Source: Lycium barbarum
Lineage: Eukaryota > Streptophyta > Magnoliopsida > Solanales > Solanaceae
Length of the DNA: 64,000 nt
Direction of reading: 5' to 3'
Assembly: GCF_019175385.1 (NCBI RefSeq)
Contig: NC_083345.1
Span: 10,083,205 to 10,147,204, forward strand
Positions within the stretch are counted from its first letter, which is position 1. Each line of letters opens with the position of its first letter. This document shows, in pieces, positions 56,951 through 64,000 of the stretch. Below the pieces are notes generated by a model. The model saw only the letters and a program-made list of their open reading frames with translations. It did no database searches and had not been told where the DNA came from. The translations under genes were made by a program, and so were the position numbers.

Positions 56951-57126
56951 CTCATTTATTGGAGTCAGTGTTCAATAGGTATCCTATATGTGTGTGTCTA
57001 TTATGTATGTTATATTATAGCCTATTATATCTTTTTTCTCCAATTAGGTTCATTTTGTATGCCATTGTCGAAGTGAATCTTGATACGGATAAGAGTTAAC
57101 CCTTTATTTGTTGGGTATTTAAAAAT

Positions 57127-57918
57127 GGCCAAACCCATCGGCGACGCTAGTGATCGTCAAGATTTTTCACTTAGACACTTTAAATACGTCTTGTTCCAAT
57201 TAGACATCTGAGGTGGATTCCGACTGTTCCATTTAGACATTTTTTGAACATTCAGCCAAATAGTAATGTGTGTGTAACACACTCGGTAATGACGTGGCAA
57301 ATTGACAAATTAATTTAGTACATGTGGCGTATATATCCAAAATAATTATTAAAAAATAAAACATGAGTAGAAAAATTATTTTTAAACTATTTAGTTGATT
57401 AAGAACCAAAAAAAAAACCTATTTTCTAAGCCCCGTCCTCACCCACTCCTTGACTAGCAGAACCACCATTAACGCCGGCCATTGTCCCCACCTACCTCCC
57501 ATTTTCTTCAATCTCCAATCATCCACCATAATTGCTACTTACACAGCTTCCAATCTATTCCATTTTATGAAATCTAAGCTAGAGAAATCTTCAAATGAGC
57601 TTTAATGGAGTCTTTAGATTTTCATCTCAATTTCTTCAATCCAAAGTGCGAAACAGTGTTTTTGATGTTTCCTTAAGTTGATTTTGATTTCTAGAAAGGT
57701 GACATTATATGTTTTCTTAACTGGGTTTCTTTACACTAAAAAAATATTCGGTTTCACGCTCCACAAAAAGGTGAAATACACGCACAATGTCATATCAGCA
57801 AAAAGTGTTCAATAACACATTTTAACTCGAGTTCAGGTAGCTAAATGAAACAAGACGTATTTGAGGTATCTAGGTGAAAAATCTTGACGATCACAAGGGG
57901 CCGCCGATTGATTTGGCC
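57127..57918. mobile_element. MULE-type miniature element (792 bp)
   Basis: Terminal inverted repeats of about 85 bp start GGCCAAACCCATCGGCG and GGCCAAATCAATCGGCG and share 'gtgatcgtcaagatttttca'. A perfect 9-bp TTTAAAAAT flanks it (57118-57126 and 57919-57927), the length typical of Mutator superfamily elements. The interior is non-coding. Confidence 0.85.
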
Positions 57919-58093
57919 TTTAAAAATTGACCCAATGATCTGGCAAATCTATGATATTGAAGTTTTATTTTCTTAAAGCTCGACCAAACACTCAATTTTT
58001 TTTAAAATAAACACTATTAAACAAAAAAGAAGCACTTCTGACTTTTTAAGAACTTGTCCAAATAGACTGTTACTGCTTCTCACGGGTGGAAAC

Positions 58094-59455
58094 TGTTAAG
58101 TTGAAATTAGGCACTTGTGGATGATTAAGTCTGAAAACACACAATTTTCTGGAGAGAGATTTTTGATAAAAGAAATTGCCTTATTAACAAAGTTGATATT
58201 TCAAGTTCGGTTATGACTTGGTCAAGTCCAACCAGTTGCACATGGAAATTAATTTGGACTATTAGAATGATAGCTCCATGTGGACTGCTTTGCTTTGAGT
58301 CATTATTGTTATACGCCCGTGTTCAGAACTGTAGGAAACCAGAATCAGAAACTGGAAAAAAAAAATCAGTAAGTAGAAAACGAAAACAGAAACTGTGTGC
58401 AAAAATTAAGAAATATCCGAGATCACAGAATTCACTGTGTGTCCTTAAGGAATTTAATCCCCTCACTGTACCCGAGGTTACGGATTATTTCCTCCCAGGA
58501 TAAAACGGATATACCTGTCGCAGGAGTGGCGGTACCTCAAACGCCTACGACTTCGGTGAACTCAAATTTGGCAACGAAACACACTAAGACTCGATAGTTT
58601 TATTTCTGGAAAAAGAATGCAGAATTTGCAATGCAAGGAAAAATTTTCAGTAGTCGAAAATTGAGGCATTGCCTCTGTTTATATAGCCTCGAACATGCCT
58701 GTTCAGAATAGGCTTGGTGGCTGTTCGGAGAGGCCATGCCTTTTCCGAAAAAAATAAGAACGTTGTGGAAGTTTTAATTTTATTCCGCCAAAATTTAATT
58801 AATTACTAATTAATATTTTACAGCGGAAATAAACAAAATAATTTCAGAAAATGAAGATTGAATTTAAATAAATTTGGTCCAAAAAGATTATCAATCAATC
58901 AGATCATTTGACCAAATCCATAAACAAAATAATTTCAGAAAATGAAGATTGAATTTAAATAAATTTGGTCCAAAAAAATTATCAATCAAATCATTTGACC
59001 GAAGCCGAGCCGAGCGACGACGACGGCGCGAGGGGAGTCCCTCTTCTCAACCCTTTAAGAGCTAGAGGAAGTGCTTTCTAATATAAGCACGTAACTTTCC
59101 CTTTCTACCACCAATGTGGTACAAAGCTCCTTTTCAAAGGAACTTTGCTTTAAATGAAGATTGAATTTAAATAAATTTGGTCCAAAAAGATTATCAATCA
59201 ATCATTTGACCAAATCCGAAGCCGAGCCGAGCGACGACGACGACGCGAGGGGAGTCCCTCTTCTCAACCCTTTAAGAGCTAGAGGAAGTGCTTTCTAATA
59301 TAAGCACATAACTTTCCCTTTCTACCACCAATGTGATACAAAGCTCTTTTTCAAAGGAACTTTGCTTTGAACTTCATTTTACTTCCATTGTCTTTTTCCC
59401 TCCATTTCTCATTCACACCAACTTAGCTAGCTTCAATCATTAACTAGCTTTAACA
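58094..59455 (-). repeat. Probable 3' LTR with internal tandem duplication
   Basis: About 1.36 kb. Within it a roughly 218-bp unit ('aatgaagattgaatttaaat' through 'gccgagccgagcgacgacga' to 'ggaactttgcttt') is present at about 58937-59153 and 59154-59372. An extra partial copy of its first 70 bases lies at about 58851-58920. The GC-rich 'cgacgacggcgcgagggg' block stands out from the AT-rich surroundings. Confidence 0.65.
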
Positions 59456-60056
59456 ATCCCCCACATGAATGGGGAATGGCTATATGATGAAAACCATGCA
59501 TGACAAAAAACTGTGTGATTCGTAAGCAAGGATTAATCGCATCTGGATAAGTAGATTTCTCTTTGAACTTTCCGTAGTGAACATATGTCGGATATACTCG
59601 ATCAATCGGTAGATTTGATATCTTTGAACCGTCGAGCATTGGTGTATACCTAGACAACCACATGTCACACAATTAACCCTTTAACCATCTTTGGTTCTCA
59701 TTGTTTTGTTCGTTTCAGCCATGAACACTGCCTGGTTCATAAGTGCGTAGAGAATTGGCCTTACAGAATTCTCCTTGAAGCGGCTTACACTTCACACTTA
59801 CATAGGTGATTTCTAAATGTGTCATCCCGTAGATACACTATTTGATATACCCCGTATCAAACTTAGAAACCATTAAAAAGCCGTAATGCTTTATCCTGGT
59901 ACTGAACATTGTCTCATCACGAGAATGGACCAAAAAGTTATTGCGACAATGTTGAACCGTCATCAATGACTTTGTTTGATCTCTTTGAACCTAGATCTTG
60001 GGATCTCCAGTCTTCTAGGTAGAGTTACCGCCACGATGACTTGTTCTCGGCCATAG
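59456..60056 (-). other. Non-coding spacer between pol and the 3' LTR
   Basis: 600 bases downstream of the pol stop. The two overlapping short frames at 59433-59672 lack any family signature. The polypurine tract lies at its left edge. Confidence 0.5.
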
Positions 60057-63000
60057 TCACATTCCCCTCGATGATCTTTCAACCACCTCTCTAGTTAGGC
60101 CTTTAGTTACTGGATCCGACACATTATCTCTTGACTTAACATAGTCAATTGTGATAATTCCACTAGAGAGTAGTTGTCTAACGGTAGTATGTGACGAGAC
60201 TTTCCGTTGTACATAACGCTCCCGGCTCTTCCTATTGCCGCTTGGCTATCGCAATGTATGCATATAGGAGCCAACGGTTTGGGACAAAATGGAATATCTT
60301 CTAAGAAATTCCGGAGCCATTCAGCTTCTTCACCGGCTTTGTCTAAAGCTATGAGCTTAGATTCCATTGTAGAGCGGGCGATACATGTCTGTTTGGATGA
60401 CTTCCAAGACACTGTTCCTCCACCTATGGTAAAAACGTATCCACTTGTGGATTTAGTTTCAGTTGAACCGGTGATCCAATTTGCATCACTGTATCCTTCA
60501 ATAACTGCAGGATACCTATTATAATGCAAAGCAAAGTTTTGAGTATGTTTCAAATACCCCAAAACTCGTTTCACTGCCAGCCAATGATTTTGGTCGGGAT
60601 TACTAGTGTAGCGACTTAGTTTACTTATAGCACACGCAATATCAAGTCGCGTACAGTTCATGATATACATCAAACTTCCCAACACTCTGGCATAATCCAA
60701 TTGAGAGTGACTATCACCTTTATTCTTTGCAAAAGCAAGGTTCATATCAATTGGCGTCTTTGCAACTTTAAAGTCCAAATTTGAACTTTTCAAGTACCTT
60801 TTCAATATAATGAGATTGAGATAATGCTAGACCTTGAGGATTCTTATGGATTTTAATTCCCAAAATTAAATCGGCAACTCCTAAGTCTTTCATATCAAAC
60901 TTGCTAGCAAGCATGCGCTTAGTAGCATTTATGTTAGCAATGTCGTTACTCATTATCAACATATCATCCACGTACAAACAAACAATGACGACGTGGTTCG
61001 GAGTGTTCTTAATGTAGACACATTTATCACACTCATTTATCTTGAATCCATTTGACAGCATCGTATGGTCAAATTTGCATGCCACTGTTTGAGTGCTTGT
61101 TTTAGTCCGTAAAGAGACTTAACAAGTCGACACACCTTCTTCTCTTTCCCTGGAACTACAAACCCTTCAGGTTGTTCCATGTAAATTTCTTCCTCTAACT
61201 CTCCATTTAGGAAGGCTGTTTTCACATCCATTTGATGGATTTCAAGACCGTACACGGCGGCTAACGCTACTAACACCCGAATAGATGTAATCCTCGTTAC
61301 CGGCGAGTATGTATCAAAGTAATCAAGATCTTCTCGTTGTCTAAACCCTTTAACAACTAGTATTGCCTTATATTTATCAATACTACCATCAGCTCTCATT
61401 TTCCGCTTGAAAATCCATTTGGAACCTAAAGGTTTATTCCCTAGAGGAAGATCAACCAATTCCCAAGTATGGTTGTTCAATATGGATTCTATCTCACTAT
61501 TGATTGCCTCTTTCCAAAATTGAGCTTCCGATGAAGACATGGCTTCGTTGAAAGTTCGAGGCTCATTTTCCAACAAAAATGTTAGAAATTCTGGTCCAAA
61601 GGAAGTAGACGTCCTTTGACGCTTGCTGCGTCTTGGGTTTTCCTCATCAGGAATATTTTTCTTTGTTTCTTCCCGAGGTCGTTTAGATTCTTTGCTAGAC
61701 AACTCACATTCCTTTTTATACGGATATATGGTTTCAAAGAAGTAAGCATTATCTGATTCAATTACCGTATTCACCTGAATGTCGGGATTTTCAGATTTGT
61801 GAACCAGAAACCGATATGCCTTACTATTTGTGGCATATCCTATGAAAACACAATCAACGGTTTTAGGTCCTATTTTTACCCTTTTGGGTTTAGGAACTTG
61901 CACCTTGGCTAAACACCCCCACATTTTGAAGTATTTCAAATTGGGCTTCCTTCCTTTCCACTTTTCGTATGGAATAGACTTGGTTTTGCTATGGGGCACT
62001 CGATTGAGTATTCGGCTAGCTGTTAGAATAGCTTCCCCCCACAAGTTCTGGGGTAAATCAGAACTTATTAACAGGGCATTCATCATTTCTTTCAGTGTTC
62101 TATTTTTCCTTTCCGCAATTCCGTTTGATTGTGGCGAGTAAGGGGCAGTCGTTTGATGAATGATGCCATATTCCAAATATATTTGTTCAAAAGGAGATTC
62201 ATATTCACCGCCCCTATCACTCCTTATCATTTTAATCTTTTTGTTAAGTTGGGTCTCAACTTCAGTTTTGTACTGCCTGAATGCTTCAATTGCTTCATCT
62301 TTACTATTAAGTAAATAAACGTAGCAATACCGCGTACTATCGTCAATAAAAGTTATGAAGTACTTCTTTCCACTGCGAGGTGGGATTGATTTCATGTCAC
62401 AAATATCTGTATGGATTAAGTCTAAAGGACTTGAATTCCTTTCAACTGACTTATTAGGATGTTTAACATACTTAGATTCAACACAGATTTGACATTTTGA
62501 TTGATTGCATTCAAACTTAGGCAATACTTCCAAACTAATCATTTTCCGCAAGGTTTTATAATTGACATGTCCTAAATGTGAATGCCATAAATCATTTGAC
62601 TCAATCAAGTAAGACGAAGCAGAAACTTTATTATTATTAGCAACCATTACATTCAGTTTGAAAAGGCCCTCTGTGAGGTAACCTTTTCCTATGTACATCT
62701 CGTTCTTACTTATTACAACCTTGTCAGAAACATAAACACACTTAAAACTGTTCTTCACTAGAAGTCTGGTAGATACTAGATTTTTCCTAATTCCAGGAAC
62801 ATGACAGACGTTGTTGAGAGTCACCACCTTGCCAGAGGTCATCTTCAGCAGTATCTTTCCATAACCTTCAATCTTGGCCGTTGCAGAATTTCCCATATAT
62901 ATGGTCTCGTCGGGCCCGGCGGGAGCATATGAAGCAAAGGCTTCTCTAACAGCACAAATGTGGCGAGTGGCGCCAGAGTCAATCCACCACTCCTTCGGAT

Positions 63001-64000
63001 TTCCCACTAGGTTGCACTCAGACAACATAGCGCACAAGTCATCAACCTCATCGTTTGTTTCAACCATATTAGCCTGACCCTTTTTCTTTTCCTTCTTCGG
63101 AGCACGACAGTCTGCAGCTTTGTGTCCGATTTTTCCACAATTGTGGCAGTTTCCCTTCAATTTCTTCTTGTTGGGATAGTTCCTTGGTCCCGATGCCTTT
63201 TTCCTCTTTTTTAGATTAGTTGGGACAGTTTCAACAATATGTGTTCCCTCTATGGTTGATCTCCCATTTGCCTTCTTCTCCGCTGCCTTGTTATCTTCCT
63301 CGATTCTTAACCGGACGATGAGATCTTCCAGTGTCATCTCCTTTCGCTTGTGTTTCAAGTAATTTTTGAAGTCCTTCCATGAAGGAGGCAACTTCTCTAT
63401 CACTGCCGCAACTTGAAACGCCCCACTAATCACCAAACCTACACCAAACAATATGTAAGTAATAGTGTACTGAATACTTTCGACAAAGGTATTAATTAGA
63501 TTTATACCTTCAGCGAGGAGATCGTGGATGATAACCTGCAACTCTTGAACTTGAGTAACAACAGACTTGCCATCTACCATTTTGTAGTCCAGAAACTTGG
63601 CAGCGATAAACTTCTTTAATCCAGCATCTTCTGTTTTATATTTATTTTCCAACGCATCCCATAGCTCTTTTGATGTTCCCACATTACTATAGACGTTGTA
63701 AAGATCATCCTCCAGTCCGCTAAGAATATAATTCTTGCACAAAAAATCGGAGTGCTTCCATGCCTCAGTTACAACAAAACGTTCATTCTCAGGTGTTGAT
63801 TCCGGCAGAACCGGAACGTCCTCCTTAATAAACTTTTGAAGGCTTAAAGTAGTTAAATAGAAGAACATCTTTTGTTGCCATCGTTTGAAATCAATCCCGG
63901 TGAATTTTCCGGGCTTCTCTGCCGGAGCCGGTGCTAGTGCAGTACGACTGGAGGACGCAGCATTGCTCGTAGAACCAACCACGGGGGCTGGTGTGGCTGT
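60057..64000 (-). pseudogene. Copia gag-pol polyprotein, frameshifted and partial
   Basis: The first frame (64000 to 61037) is open at the window edge, so its true start is outside. In order it shows a Gag with FKRWQQKMFFYL, a zinc knuckle (CHNCGKIGHKAADC), protease WWIDSGATRH, GAG-pre-integrase LWHSHLGHVNYKTL, and an integrase with HTDICDM, RSDRGGEY and a downstream Glu. The first half of reverse transcriptase follows (FLNGELEEEIYMEQPEG). A frameshift near 61075 moves to the frame carrying the catalytic YVDDML. A second near 60790 moves to the RNase H part ([16 protein letters not shown]), and a third near 60180 precedes the end [13 protein letters not shown]. Thus at least three small indels. 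An in-frame 69-bp candidate intron lies in gag. Confidence 0.85.
63439..63507 (-). other. Candidate 69-bp intron in Copia gag
   Basis: On the minus strand GAAG|GTATAA ... TTTGGTGTAG|GTTTGG gives GT-AG borders and an AT-rich interior of 69 bases without a stop. Splicing would join GAAG to GTTTGG and give EGLVISGAFQVAAVIEKLP, which matches the continuous Gag text usual in this Copia group. Unspliced, 23 extra residues break the Gag domain. Confidence 0.6.

Larger units (their letters stand above)
58094..64000 (-). mobile_element. Ty1/Copia retrotransposon, 3' portion, defective
   Basis: The element runs off the right edge; its 5' LTR is outside the window. The 3' LTR is taken as 59455 to 58094 on the minus strand, with the short inverted terminus TGTTAA...TTAACA. 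ATCCCCCAC (59456-59464) next to it is the polypurine tract on the minus strand. The 58094 boundary rests on the inverted terminus alone. The polyprotein is described at 60057-64000. Confidence 0.8.

Overview
This is plant nuclear DNA. It is AT-rich, has sparse genes with GT-AG introns, and is dominated by nested transposable elements. The repeats point to Solanaceae: a TS-type tRNA-derived SINE, an Au-type SINE, RTE-clade LINE tails ending in TTG repeats, and hAT/MULE miniature elements with ends familiar from nightshade genomes. There are no operons, CRISPR arrays or bacterial features.

Host genes. (1) A small unknown protein, 1497-1730 (-). (2) A four-exon SAM-dependent methyltransferase / spermidine-synthase-like gene, 7091 to 2957 (-), with an RTE LINE tail in intron 1 and a 27-base C run in intron 2. 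(3) An intact, intronless mitochondrial succinate-semialdehyde dehydrogenase, 17774-19375 (-), probably a retrogene. (4) A gene of unknown function at about 29325-32499 (+), whose start codon appears to be assembled across a splice junction. (5) A PR-10 (Bet v 1 family) pair on the minus strand: a decayed copy (33411-35261) and an intact one (41144-42300).

Mobile DNA. A 9.4-kb Mutator-like element (7774-17183) with about 93-bp terminal inverted repeats carries a decayed MuDR-type transposase and two intact-looking accessory genes: a GRF zinc-finger/membrane protein and a two-exon, 101-aa B3-domain protein. A 2,966-bp solo LTR with a perfect 5-bp target duplication sits inside it. Between 21 and 44 kb there are many hAT-like elements, several with 8-bp target duplications. 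A complete Tnt1-like Copia element (44253-49648, TSD TTTAG) interrupts one of them. Next come a 1.27-kb deletion derivative of another Copia element, a TRIM-like element with matching target duplications, a 1.43-kb foldback element with a perfect 10-bp TSD, and a 792-bp MULE-type miniature element with a perfect 9-bp TSD. The right edge (58094 to the end) is the 3' part of a defective minus-strand Copia element whose gag region holds an in-frame candidate intron.

The most interesting points are the MULE with B3 and GRF cargo, the intronless intact SSADH, the spliced start codon at 29528/29641, the Copia reading frame broken only by transition-type nonsense codons, and the gag/pol-tail fusion of the deletion derivative. 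All identifications come from reading the sequence and recalled family motifs; no database search was run.
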